A stretch of 64,000 nt of DNA, taken from Anastrepha obliqua (Eukaryota; Arthropoda; Insecta; Diptera; Tephritidae). This document shows positions 33,799-43,959 of the stretch, piece after piece. The position numbers were made by a program, and so were the translations under genes. Where the stretch lies: NCBI RefSeq assembly GCF_027943255.1, contig NC_072897.1:42940044-43004043 (forward strand), given 5' to 3'. The first letter of the stretch is position 1. Each line of letters starts with the position of its first letter. The notes under the pieces are model-generated. The model searched no databases. It worked only from the letters and a program-made list of their open reading frames with translations, and was not told the origin of the DNA.

Positions 33799-34109
33799 AT
33801 TAGTGCGAAAGTGTTAAAAAACAAAAAGGTGTGTTAAAATATTTATTCTCATATATTTATTGTTATATGAAACTGTTAAAATAATAAAATAATTGAAAAT
33901 TCAGTTACAAAGAAAAACGAAAGCTCTCCACCAAACTCTTCCTCGATTGCTACCCCCTACTTCTATCCTTCAGCCTTGCCATTTGTCGTTGATATCAGGC
34001 TTGCCATTTGTCGTTGACAGCTCGGCCTTTCCTCTGGACGATTCTCTGCGGTCGTTGTCATCGATGTGATTTCGGTTGATATCAGGACCTGACTTCTCAT
34101 CATCGTCTA
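33799..34109. other. Leader stub and gypsy 3' non-coding region
   Basis: About 100 bp of AT-rich leader after the PBS, then sequence rich in pyrimidines on + (purine tract GAAGTAGGGGGTAG on -, a possible polypurine tract). A direct repeat GCCATTTGTCGTTGATATCAGG/GCCATTTGTCGTTGACAG lies near 33977-34020. The junction between the two elements is near 33895. Confidence 0.35.
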
Positions 34110-35722
34110 CTAAACCTTGAATACACCACGGTTTGATGTTTTCATTTGTACTATATAGCGGTCATTGGGTAAAACTTTAGTTACCATATACGGTCCTTTG
34201 AACGACGGATCAAGCTTGTGTGAGGTACCAGTGGGTTGGGGTACATAATCAACCACTACCAAGTCTCCTTCGTTGTATTGTCTGGGTGTCTGATGTTTTG
34301 AATCAAACCGCTGCTTCCATTTGGCCCTTTCGGCATCGATTCGTTCGGCCACTGCTTTCATTCGGAAGTCTTCGTGTTGATATGTGTCCTCATCGCGTTC
34401 GTCTTGTACTGCTTGAATTAACCGATTAGTGGTAACATCTCGAAGTTTGTAGGTAAAAACTATACTATTTGGACTCTGCTTTGTCGTCGTATTATTTTGG
34501 GAGTTTAAGCACCATTGAAGCTGGTGTAGCGCTTCGTCCCAATCTTTGTCGGATTTCGTACTGCATTTAAGTGATGCCAAAATGGTCTTATTAATACGCT
34601 CTGCTTGACCGTTGCCACGAGGCGTGCGCACTGCTACTTTCGTATGACGTATGTGGTATCGTTCGACGAAGTTCTGAAACTCTTTGGAAGTAAAAGCTGT
34701 GCCTCTGTCCGAAACCATTCGCGTTGGACATCCGTATATCGTCATATAATCACGTAGTGCCGCTAACACCGGAGTTGTCTTCGTATTCCGCAATGCTCGT
34801 ATAACTACATATTTAGTGAAAGCACAGACAATGACAAGAATATAGCGATTACCGTGTTTGCTTCATACGAATGGCCCCAAATGATCTATGTGCACACAAC
34901 GAAATGGTATTGGTACCACCTTGCTTACATGTAGTTGAGCTTCTTTCTTCCCTCCTGTTACTTTATTGATGCAGCATTCTGGACACGATGCAATATAAGA
35001 TTTTACGTATTGTCGCATACGGGCGAACCAAAAGTCTTTAGATAACCGTTCACAGGTCTTGTCCAACCCGAAGTGACCTACTTCATCGTGGCACGCTCTT
35101 GTCAAACGCCACTTCACGCCTTTTGGGACTACTAGTAGCTTATTCCCGTTGACCTTGCGATATAACCGTTGACCTTGCAAAGTGTAATCATCTTTCAGTT
35201 GACGTTCATTAAATGTTTTTTTCCCGTTGAGAACCTCGATGATCTCTTTAAGTGTCTCATCTTGTATCTGCATTGCCGATACCCAATCGTTGTCGATATT
35301 AACTACTCGATAGACTGACTCTGCGACCGTTATCGGTTCCGTTGGTGGAAATGTCGGGCTTCTACTTAAGCCATCAGCCAATGTATTCTTTGTACCCGCA
35401 CGATGGATACATTTAAAATCAAACTACTTGGACTTATAATATCTTTCTCCAACAGCTCCGCCAAAATTCTCGACAACTCAGGGCGTTGTGAAAAAGGGAC
35501 TTGATATATCTTACCAAGTATAGGACCTGATTTGGTTACCTCTATCGTCATTTGTGCGCTTTTGCATCTGCCAATTCGGCTTATATCTTCGGCAAAACAA
35601 TTTTGCTTGTCAACTAAAAGGTTACAAAACTTGCTCTTATCTTCTTCCGATAAATCGCTGGATATATTAAAATTATTTATTTTTATTTCGTCTAAATGTA
35701 GTACGCCTTTGTCTACAACCAT
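34110..35722 (-). pseudogene. gypsy remnant 2 pol, RT core deleted
   Basis: 35722-35420 is the stretch before RT (ELLEKDIISPSS). An abrupt join to the end of RNase H follows (HRAGTKNTLADGLSRS). Integrase is nearly complete: the zinc domain HDEVGHFGLDKTC...CPECC, then catalytic Asp in CVHIDHLGPF, Asp in MVSDRGTAF and Glu in GNGQAERINKTIL, and a C-terminal domain DLVVVDYVPQPT. One nonsense codon (34860-34862) follows HLGPFV. Without RT the copy cannot move by itself. Confidence 0.75.
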
Positions 35723-35725
35723 GTG

Positions 35726-37069
35726 CTACCCATTGTTTTGTAAAACGTCGCGACCCAACAAAATGTCGTAGGGCAGCAGGCTATCCGCGACAATGTACAA
35801 TGTTATCTCTCGCTGAACGTTATCAACATTTGCAACAACGTTGACTTGTTTCGTCACTTGCACTTTAGACCCGCCGAATCCTGTGAAACATTTATTTGTT
35901 CCCAGTATCTGCATGCCATCTGCTGCTGATTCGCGAATTAAAAAGCATACGCTTCCGGTATCAATAAAAGCTTCGAACTCCTTTCCATTTAACTCAACCA
36001 CTTTCATGACTGGCGGTGCTTCATCGCTTTCATTGTGGTTCCCAATCTCTACAACTGTTGGTTTCTTGTTGCAGTTCTTGGCTTCGTGCCCTATCTTAGT
36101 GCATACAGTACAACGTACCTTCTTTCGCGGTTGCGGACACTTGATTGCAATATGACCGTGCTCATTACAATTAAAGCACTTTACTTGCGTTTGCTTCGCA
36201 TTAGATTTCGTTTCAGATTTCAATATTTGCTTGGTTGGAGTAGTAGATGTCGTTGATATACTACTGGTTATCTTTAAGTTCTTGAGTGCAAGTAACAATT
36301 GGCTACATGTACCAAAACTCATTGCTGCCAGTGCCTTTGTTAATGCACCATCGTTGAGACCACTAATTATATGCGTATTGACGGAAACATCATCCACCAA
36401 ACCTTGTCGACCTATGGTTAGCATAGAATAATAATATTCCACATAGTCTTCGCCGTTTTTTCGTTTCCGTCTCATAAGCATTTTATGTGCCTCAGCTGCA
36501 TTATGTGATGATGGAAAATCGATTTTGAATGCGTTAACAAATTGTGGCCAGGACTGAAACACCGGTTGTGCATCCAGTCAACGTTTGGCCATGCCTTTCA
36601 TTTGGTGCTGAACTGCGATCAACATCATTTCTTCTTTCCAACCGTGACATTTCTGCAATTGCTCAGCTCGGATTAAAAACTGCGTTGGTGATGTTGAACT
36701 TTTGAGTGGATCGAATTCAGGCATTACACCGATCATGTCTTGAATCGTCACTCTTGAAACTGGATCAACATCGTCATTAACGTTGGATGTTTGTTGATTT
36801 GCGTTATTGTTTAGCACCTGTGTGCCATTCAATGTGCCAATTGCTGACGTCAACCCTACCATTGCTTGTCTCAAGCTGTTGAGTTGCATTCTTAAATCAT
36901 TTGTTGATTCCACACCCTCATCTTCGAGCTCCGATGGATTTATTTCATCCACGCCTAAGGCTTCTTGAAGCCTTGATATCTTGGTTGTCTTCAAACCTGT
37001 CGTTGGCAAACCATTAGCCCGTAGCAGTGTATTCAACTGAATCACCTTTAGCGTATTTAGTTTGATCAT
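35726..37069 (-). pseudogene. gypsy remnant 2 gag and protease
   Basis: N-terminus MIKLNTLKVIQLNTLLRANG is SAP-like. The Gag core follows (FQSWPQFVNAFKIDFPSSH, YVEYYYSMLTIGRQGLVDD), then two CCHC knuckles (CFNCNEHGHIAIKC, CTVCTKIGHEAKNC) and retropepsin with active site EAFIDTGSVCFL and downstream ILLGRDVL. One Trp-to-stop (TGA at 36575-36577) interrupts gag and a TAG at 35723-35725 ends the protease. TTTTATTTTACAG just before the ATG could be a splice acceptor. Confidence 0.75.
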
Positions 37070-37436
37070 TGTGTCTGTAAAATAAAATATTTCATTCGTA
37101 GAAAGCAGTATTCTTTAATAATTTTATTTCACCCTCTTTGTATTTTGCTAGCTTTATTCGTTCACTAAAATCGCATTCGTACTCTCTGATCTTATTTTTT
37201 TGCTTTCAGCTGTATTTGCTTTTGATATATTTTCGTTGCTATTAGTTTTATTGTCTTTTTGTTTTCAAATTCGTACGTTGGTTCTTTCAACAGCGACGAT
37301 GAGTTGAAGTTGATTCGCTTCGTACCTTCGCAGTCGAAATTGTATAAGCAGCGAAGTCAGCGCCTCTGTTTGTACGCGACGTCAACTGCTCTGTCGTTAA
37401 GTGTTGATCGTTTTGACTGAACTTCAGCGTATAATA
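37070..37436. other. gypsy remnant 2 leader
   Basis: Non-coding sequence upstream of gag on the minus strand, with no primer-binding site recognised. It ends against the GTTTCCACC inverted repeat. Confidence 0.35.
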
Positions 37437-37808
37437 TTACGTTTCCACCAAAAGCAAACACCGTGTTTTCAGGAGTTGTGTTTGGGAGAACTGTCAACTG
37501 TTTCCACCGAAAGTTTGGAGAAACTGTGTTTGAACTGTCTTTTGTTGACATTGTGAAATAAGAATTATAAAAATTGATAAAATTATAAAATGGTGCATAA
37601 AATTCAATTTGTTATGTTGATTTTATCATTTTATTTTAAAATAATTGATAGTGAGTTGGTCACATATTATTTAAAAAAAAGGTTAAGGGAAAATAAAATA
37701 ATTTTAAGCGTTGCTGCCAATTTAATGCGTTCGCAAAGTGTATGGTCTTTGGTATGGTAAACAGATTTATGATACATTATTTGTGTATAATGTACATGTA
37801 TATTTTAG

Positions 37809-38036
37809 GAACATTCCAGTACCTTTTGGGAAGTAGACTGCCAGAGTAATGGGGACAAGTTTTTCAAAGATAATTTCCGAATGGAAAGATCCTGCTTTGA
37901 AAAATTGTGCAGCAAACTTGAAAAAATAGCCAAAAGAAAAACGAACTATCGAAACCCGATTTCACTAAAAAAGCGCGTGACAATTGCTCTGTATGCAGAA
38001 AAAAACTGCAGGCATTCGAGGTCAATCTCTATTTAG
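37809..38036 (+). pseudogene. PIF/Harbinger transposase N-terminal fragment
   Basis: Reads SNGDKFFKDNFRMERSCFEK, LCSKLEKIAKRKTNYRNPIS and LKKRVTIALYAEKN, the part just before the DDE nuclease domain in Harbinger transposases (pattern FRMS..TFE.LC..L, then TNYR..I....RVAIALY). It follows a splice-acceptor-like TATTTTAG and ends in TAG at 38034-38036. The DDE domain is absent. Confidence 0.7.
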
Positions 38037-38571
38037 CACATTACTGCCGCCTTGATTTAAAAACTTGGTATCTTTTCTTTATTGAAAATAATTTGTTTAT
38101 ATCGTTAATTTGGAAAAAGCGAATTTAATTATGCATAGACTCATGGATACGAACTTTAAATCAGACGGCAGACTATTATCCTTTTAAATTTGGTGTTCAT
38201 CTGGTTGCCCGATTGGCCACTTGATCCTGCTTCCACTCTTATGATACAATTTTCTAGAATTCGTGATCTGAGCATCCATTGAGTGTATGAACCATATTGT
38301 AAAAAAAATCGCCACAACTGCTCGTACACATATGTAGCGTATAAAAATAATTACTCTTATTTTCATATTAATTAGCTTTTTTTATTTTTACTCATTATTA
38401 ATGTCTTATTTTATTATGTTTATTCTTTTGGTTCCATTTCTTCCATATGAAACTATGTCATTCCTAAATGGTTAGCAAACAATAATTATGCTTTTATGTC
38501 TAGAATGAAACATAAAAATTGTCGCTTCTTATTGCTCGTTACATGACATACCATACCATATATCTCTTCAT
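38037..38571. other. Unassigned stretch inside the Harbinger-like element
   Basis: AT-rich DNA between the transposase fragment and the kelch segment; no credible ORF. Confidence 0.35.
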
Positions 38572-39291
38572 TTATTGTATAATCATTTGGCTTTTGAAGA
38601 ATGCCACAATCTCTGTGCAAAGCGCAATGTTAAGCAGCTGTGAGTGGCCATTCAATTTGAGATTTGGTCTGTAATGTAACACTGCCTCCCAGCAAATTTC
38701 ACTTAATAATGGTATGGTCATCCACATTTTATAAAGGTCATTGCACCGTCGTATACGTTTTTCATCATATTCAATACCACCGAATATGTACATACAACCA
38801 TTTTGACTGTGCGCTGCGACATGGAAGTACAAAGCTTTTGGTAGAGAGGCTGTTTTTATAAGTGTCCATTGCTTAGTAGTAAAATTTAATCTCCATATAT
38901 CTGAAAAATGTACTTGATCGGCCTGCAAATGGAAAAGGGATATCCAACTTCAAATCTAATTTAATAATACTAAATTTAATTATTACGCACCTGCAAGCCT
39001 CCCGTAATGAATGCTTCGACCACACCATTCGATTTCGTGTGCTGTACGCAGGAAAAGCACTTTCGTGGGTTTGGATATCCGGAATTTTGTCGCTCGATTG
39101 TTATATTTGTTTGTGATGTTCGATCGGGTAATGTGACGAAATATTCCCATCGGTTTGTAATTAAATTAAATGCAGGGATGCGTTGTAAATCATACACTTA
39201 ATTCGATGTACCACCACCCAGCACATATATGTATTGCCCATCGTAGACAACTTCGTGACGATAACGACCCTCTGGATCTTCGCGTATATCT

Positions 39292-42200
39292 TCTTCTTCT
39301 TCTTAATTGGCGCGATAACCGCTTACGCGATTTTGGCCGAGCTTAATAAAGCGCGCCAGTCGTTTCTTTCTCGTGCTAACCGGCGCCAATTGGACACACC
39401 AAGTGAAGCCAAGTCCTTCTCCACCTGATCTTTCCAACGCAGAGGAGGCCTTCCTCTTCCTCTGCTACCACCAGCTGGTACCGCATCGAATACTTTCAAA
39501 GCCGGAGTGTTTGTATCCATTCGGACGACATGACCCAGCCAACGTAGCCGCTGGATCTTTATTCGCTGCGCTATGTCTATGTCGTCGTAAAGCTCATACA
39601 GCTCATCGTTCCATCGTCTGCGATATTCGCCGTTGCCAACGTGCAAAGGTCCAAAAATCTTACGCAGAATCTTTCTCTCGAACACTCCAAGCGTCGCTTC
39701 ATCGGATGTTGTCATCGTCCAAGCTTCTGCGCCATACGTCAGGACGGGCATGATGAGAGTCTTGTAGAGTGTTAGTTTTGTCCGTCGAGAGAGGACTTTA
39801 CTGCTCAGTTGCCTACTTAGTCCAAAGTAGCACTTGTTGGCAAGAGAGATTCTACGTTGGATTTCAAGGCTGACATTGTTATAGGTGTTAATGCTGGTTC
39901 CCAAATACACGAAGTCTTTTACAACCTCAAAATTATAACTGTCTACAGTGACGTGGGTGCCGATACGCGAGTGCGCCGACTGTTTGTTTGAAGACAGGAG
40001 GTACTTCGTTTTGTCCTCATTCACCACCAGACCCATTCGCTTTGCCTCTTTATCCAGTTTGGAGAAGGCAGAACTAACAGCGCGGTTGTTAAGGCCGATG
40101 ATGTCAATATCATCGGCATACGCCAGTAATTGTACGCTCTTATAAAATATTGTGCCTGAGCGATTAAGTTCTGCGGCTCGTACGATGCTCTCCAACATCA
40201 GGTTAAAGAAGTCACACGACAGTGAGTCACCCTGTCTGAAACCTCGTTTGGTATCAAACGGCTCGGAGAGGTCCTTCCCAATTCTGACGGCGCTGCTGGT
40301 GTTGAGCAACGTCATCTTACATAGCCGTATTAGTTTTGCGGGGATACCAAATTCAGACATAGCGGCATACAGGTAACTCCTTTCTGTACTGTCGAATGCA
40401 GCTTTGAAGTCGACGAAAAGATGGTGTGTGTCGATTCTCCTTTCGTGGGTCTTTTCCAAGATTTGGCGTATTGAGAATATTTGGTCGACGGTAGACTTTC
40501 CAGGTCTGAAGCCACACTGATAAGGTCCAATCAGTTGGTTGACGGTGGGCTTCAGCCTTTCACACAATACGCTCGCTAGAACCTTATAGGCGATATTTAG
40601 AAGACTAATCCCGCGGTAATTGGCACAAATTGCAGGATCGCCCTTCTTATGGATTGGGCAGAGCACACTTAAATTCCAATCGGCAGGCATGCTTTCATCC
40701 GACCATATTTTGCATAGGAGCTGATGCATGCACCTTACCAGCTCCTCGCCGCCATGTTTGAATAGCTCAGCCGGGAGTCCGTCGGCGCCCGCGGCTTTGT
40801 TGTTCTTTAGGCGCGTTATCGCTATTCTCACCTCGTCATGATCGGGTAACGGAACTACAATTCCGTCGTCATCGATTGGGGTATCGGGATCTTCACATTC
40901 TCTATGACATGCGCAGCTGTCACTGTTTAACAGGTTCGAGAAGTGTTCCCTCCATAATTTAAGATTGCTCTGTACGTCAGTCACCAGATCGCCGTCTTTG
41001 TTCTTACAGGAAAACGCCCCGGTCTTAAAACCTTCTGTAAGCCGCCGAACTTTCTGGTAGAATTTTCGGGCGTTGTTCCTATTGGCCAGCATCTCAAGCT
41101 CCTCGCACTCACGTATTTCGGCCTCTCGTTTCTTCTGTCGGATAATACGTCTCTCTTCCTTTTTCAGCTCTCTGTAGCGATCCCACATGGCTCGCGTTGC
41201 GCCCGATCGCAGCGTGGCTCTATAGGCGGCATCTTTTCTTCCTGCGGCAGCATGACACTCCTCGTCGTACCAATTGTTTTTTCGGGCTCGCCGGAATCCG
41301 ATTTCTTCTTCGGCGGCGGTACGTAGAGAACGAGAAATGTTGCTCCATTGCTCGCGTATGCCGATTTGTTGGGCAGTGCTTTCGGAGAGCAGGAGTGAGA
41401 GTCGAGTGGCGAATCTCCTGGCTGTCTGTTGTGATTGCAGCTTTTCGATGTCGAACATTCTTTGCGTAGGTAGATACACGTTTTTTGCTGCACAGAGGCG
41501 GGTGCGCAGTTTGGCTGCAACAAGGTAATGATCCGAGTCGATGTTGGGTCCTCGGATCGTACGTACATCTAATACACTAGAAGCGTGTCTTCCATCTATC
41601 ACAACATGATCGATCTGGTTTCGCGTTTTTCGATCAGGAGACAGCCAGGTAGCTTGGTGTATTTTCTTATGCTGGAATCTGGTGCTGCAGACTACCATGT
41701 TTCGGGCCCCGGCGAAGTCGATCAGCCTCTGTCCGTTACCGGATGTTTCGTTGTGCAGGCTGAATTTTCCGACTGTGGGACCAAAAATTCCCTCCTTGCC
41801 CACCCTGGCGTTGAAGTCGCCAAGCACGATTTTTATGTCGTGGCGGGGGCAGCGCTCATAGGAACGTTCCAGGCGCTCATAGAAGGAATCTTTGGTCGCA
41901 TCGTCCTTCTCTTCCGTCGGGGCGTGGGCGCAAATTAGCGATATGTTGAAAAATCTGGCTTTGATGCGGATTGTTGCGAGACGCTCGTCCACCGGAGTGA
42001 ACGACAGTACTTGGCGACGAAGTCTCTCTCCCACAACAAATCCGACACCGAATTTGCGCTCCTTTACATGGCAGCTGTAGTAGACGTCGCAAGGTCCTAT
42101 GGTTTTCTTTCCTTGCCCCGTCCATCGCATCTCTTGGATGGCAGTGATGTCAGCCTTTATTCTCACGAGGACATCAACCAGCCGGGCAGAGGCACCTTCC

Positions 42201-42567
42201 CCATTAAGGGACCGGACATTCCAGGTGCATGCCCTCAAATCATATTCCTTATTTCGTTTGCAGGGGTCGTCATCAGTAAAGGCAGTTCTCATCCGAGGCT
42301 TTTTTAATCTTTTCATTGGGGAGGATTTTTAAGTGGCGGGTCCCAAACCCAGCGCACAACCAGCTATCCTGGAATGTTTCGCCTTCTCACGTTAGCTCAC
42401 TCCCGAACGGGTGTTCGGAAGCTAACCAGAGGATACGTGGGCTAATCCCGGACGTTGTGAGCTGCTTGAACCATATGTAGAAGAATCGTCCTGGCCACTC
42501 CCAAGTGAATGGCGATCAGTAACTTTCCCCACTTGCGTGGACTTCTACACATGGAACCATCCTCCCA
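39292..42567 (-). mobile_element. RTE-clade LINE, full length, intact ORF
   Basis: A 3.28-kb element inserted in the kelch segment, flanked by the 13-bp direct repeat TTCGCGTATATCT (39279-39291, 42568-42580). The 3' end is (AAG)n, typical for RTE-clade LINEs that end in short tandem repeats. About 250 bp of 5' UTR precede the single ORF. Related damaged copies are at 21553-25127 and 61095-64000. With a complete ORF and perfect target duplication it is the best candidate for an active element in this window. Confidence 0.9.
39323..42316 (-). CDS. RTE LINE ORF: endonuclease-reverse transcriptase
   Basis: 997 codons from ATG at 42316, no interruption. Residues about 25-260 form an APE-type endonuclease (CTWNVRSLNGEG, AITAIQEMRWTG, ICAHAPTEEKDD, LGDFNARVG, DHVVIDG, SDHYLVAAKLR). 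A basic linker about 300-430 follows, then RT about 490-760 (NKAAGADGLPAELFKHG, YRGISLLNIAYKVLASVLCE, FVDFKAAFDSTERS, KRGFRQGDSLSCDFFNLM, catalytic LLAYADDIDIIG). The C-terminal domain has the run GRGRPPLRWKDQVEKDLASL. RTE elements carry only this ORF, nick the target and prime cDNA there. Length and order fit the family. Confidence 0.9.
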   Translation of the reverse strand: MKRLKKPRMRTAFTDDDPCKRNKEYDLRACTWNVRSLNGEGASARLVDVLVRIKADITAIQEMRWTGQGKKTIGPCDVYYSCHVKERKFGVGFVVGERLRRQVLSFTPVDERLATIRIKARFFNISLICAHAPTEEKDDATKDSFYERLERSYERCPRHDIKIVLGDFNARVGKEGIFGPTVGKFSLHNETSGNGQRLIDFAGARNMVVCSTRFQHKKIHQATWLSPDRKTRNQIDHVVIDGRHASSVLDVRTIRGPNIDSDHYLVAAKLRTRLCAAKNVYLPTQRMFDIEKLQSQQTARRFATRLSLLLSESTAQQIGIREQWSNISRSLRTAAEEEIGFRRARKNNWYDEECHAAAGRKDAAYRATLRSGATRAMWDRYRELKKEERRIIRQKKREAEIRECEELEMLANRNNARKFYQKVRRLTEGFKTGAFSCKNKDGDLVTDVQSNLKLWREHFSNLLNSDSCACHRECEDPDTPIDDDGIVVPLPDHDEVRIAITRLKNNKAAGADGLPAELFKHGGEELVRCMHQLLCKIWSDESMPADWNLSVLCPIHKKGDPAICANYRGISLLNIAYKVLASVLCERLKPTVNQLIGPYQCGFRPGKSTVDQIFSIRQILEKTHERRIDTHHLFVDFKAAFDSTERSYLYAAMSEFGIPAKLIRLCKMTLLNTSSAVRIGKDLSEPFDTKRGFRQGDSLSCDFFNLMLESIVRAAELNRSGTIFYKSVQLLAYADDIDIIGLNNRAVSSAFSKLDKEAKRMGLVVNEDKTKYLLSSNKQSAHSRIGTHVTVDSYNFEVVKDFVYLGTSINTYNNVSLEIQRRISLANKCYFGLSRQLSSKVLSRRTKLTLYKTLIMPVLTYGAEAWTMTTSDEATLGVFERKILRKIFGPLHVGNGEYRRRWNDELYELYDDIDIAQRIKIQRLRWLGHVVRMDTNTPALKVFDAVPAGGSRGRGRPPLRWKDQVEKDLASLGVSNWRRLARERNDWRALLSSAKIA

Positions 42568-43093
42568 TTCGCGTATATCTGGACGACAGATATATACGCA
42601 TTCCCACACTCGTGTGCGCAAATTTAAGCGATGCACATCACAAGAGTAGTCATAGCCAGTTGTTCCCCCAATCGTATATAAATAATGTTCGTGTAAAACT
42701 ATTCCCGGTCCATATTGCGGAATTGGCGCATCACCAGTAGCCTCTATTCGCTTAACACTCGGTTTTTTACCTGTTGTTTGATATATATAACAGTCGTTTG
42801 AGCAAGATTCACCAAATGGATAGCCGGTGCGTCAATCAAATGTCATATTGACAAATTGCAATCATTGTTGCCATGTTTCGATAAGAATGCAATAATAAAT
42901 GAGGAAAATGAGCAACATTGCCACCACTTAATAATTATATTAGACGCAAACCCAACAAAACACGCTTTGAAAAGTGGGTTTAGGTATGGAGTTGTGTTTT
43001 AATTTTGTATGGGATTTGACAGGTGTTTTGTTTGGTGTTTGCGCTAAGAACACGATAGCGGCAGAGAACCCAAACTCCGGCTGCGGTGGAAAC

Positions 43094-43339
43094 TTAGTAT
43101 AAGTTCCACAAATTGTTAATATTTTGCGTATTTGCAATTCATGGCAAATATTCGTATATATATGTATATATGTATATTTCCTCTTCGGACGTTGACAATA
43201 CGTTGTGGCCTCGTACCGCATTGCTAATACTTGACTGCGTCGTTGAGACTTTCCGTTGAAAAGCTGATGCCGTTTAGCAAAAACTTGCAATTTGCGCTGC
43301 TTTCCACGTTGAAAGTTCTCGAAGTACTTGTATGTTTGT
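43094..43339. other. Unassigned flank
   Basis: Right side of the Harbinger-like element; TATG simple sequence near 43150, otherwise nothing recognised. Confidence 0.3.
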
Positions 43340-43959
43340 ACAATGCAGAGAACGTTAAATATAGAGAATTCTCAATGACTGAAAAGACAGCACTTTTAAG
43401 GGGTACTCGTTTTGCGCGCGAGGTACACCACAGCCACATTTTTCAACAAAAATTAACAGTAAGGGACTGAATTATGTAAATTTAGCAGCAGTCGATAAGA
43501 ATTTCTTGGTGATTAGAAGCAAAGAATGTTAGGTAGCTTTTTAATATGACCTATATATTTGAATTTTTCCAAATCATCCAAAATTATATACATACATATG
43601 TTATGTCTGTCTGTCTGGTGTCTGTAAAACTTTGTTGAATTCCCTTCAACTGAATCAAAATCCTCTATAGAAAACGCCTCATTACCAGGCGCACAGGAAG
43701 ATAGCATATGCAAATGTAAATTTGTGAATTTATATACATTTGCGCATATGTATATGCTGTGTGTATGTATGCTCACCAGCCGCAGCTCAAGATAAAACGG
43801 TAAAACTTCTCAAGAAATCCAGCGCGCATTCATAGGCGCAGCGCACATTCATTGGCAGAGCATTGTACATATACACATATTTACATACATATATTGATGC
43901 ATACATATGTACGAAGCCGCAGGCACTCGACTTGACAAAAATTCAAGATTTATCAAATA
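43340..43959 (+). repeat. Dispersed repeat family, copy II
   Basis: Longest copy. It shares AACAGTAAGGGACTGAATTA and ATTTAGCAGCAGTCGATAAG with copy III at 53140-53190, the CATTACCAGGCGCACAGGAA block with copies I and III, and the tail ACGAAGCCGCAGGCACTCGA with copy I. Interrupted on its right by the Helitron. Non-coding. Confidence 0.65.

Larger units (their letters stand above)
34110..37069 (-). mobile_element. Ty3/gypsy retrotransposon remnant 2, RT deleted
   Basis: Minus-strand order: gag (37069 to about 36050), protease (about 35980-35726), RT N-terminus (35722-35420), a deletion, then the end of RNase H with integrase (35381-34110). The RT core with YVDD and most of RNase H is missing at about 35415. 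Nonsense codons lie at 36575-36577, 35723-35725 and 34860-34862 in otherwise continuous frame. No LTR in matching orientation was found. The leader at 37070-37436 ends at the Harbinger-like border. Confidence 0.8.
38572..42833 (-). pseudogene. KLHDC10-like kelch gene segment, interrupted
   Basis: The first exon part runs 42833-42581 (YPFGESCSNDCYIYQTTGKK, PQYGPGIVLHEHYLYTIGGT) and is split by an RTE in the codons for RPDIRE. It resumes at 39278-38991 (DPEGRYRHEVVYDGQYIYVL, then GGGTSN, stop, VYDLQRIPAFNLITNRWEYF). A 68-bp intron at 38990-38923 has GT-AG ends (GTGCGTAATA; TTTCCATTTGCAG). The last exon is 38922-38572 (ADQVHFSDIWRLNFTTKQWT, GCMYIFGGIEYDEKRIRRCN). The Gly-Gly and Tyr/Trp pattern is that of kelch blades, and the order matches KLHDC10, a substrate adaptor of an E3 ligase; the fly counterpart is slim. 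A nonsense codon (GGTSN-TAA) and the missing 5' exons make this a pseudogene. Retention of the intron shows it is not a processed copy. Confidence 0.75.
37440..43093. mobile_element. Probable PIF/Harbinger element carrying kelch-gene DNA
   Basis: The left border TTA-C-GTTTCCACC (37437-37449) and the right border GGTGGAAAC-TTA (43085-43096) form a short inverted repeat next to TTA, a usual Harbinger target. Both subterminal regions share AGTTTGG, CAAACACC and CTGTCAA words. Inside lie a Harbinger transposase fragment (37809-38036), a KLHDC10-like gene segment (38572-42833) and a later RTE (39292-42567). Without the RTE it is about 2.4 kb. The TIR is short and one base is unmatched, so the borders are an inference; the contents are clear. 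Confidence 0.45.

Noticed and set aside
39234..42332. Several + strand ORFs of 60-130 codons across the RTE
   Set aside because: Antisense shadows of the intact RTE ORF; they recur at 61174-63788 for the same reason.
38572..42833. Functional kelch (KLHDC10) gene
   Set aside because: It has a nonsense codon, an RTE in an exon and no upstream exons in reach, so it was called a pseudogene segment.
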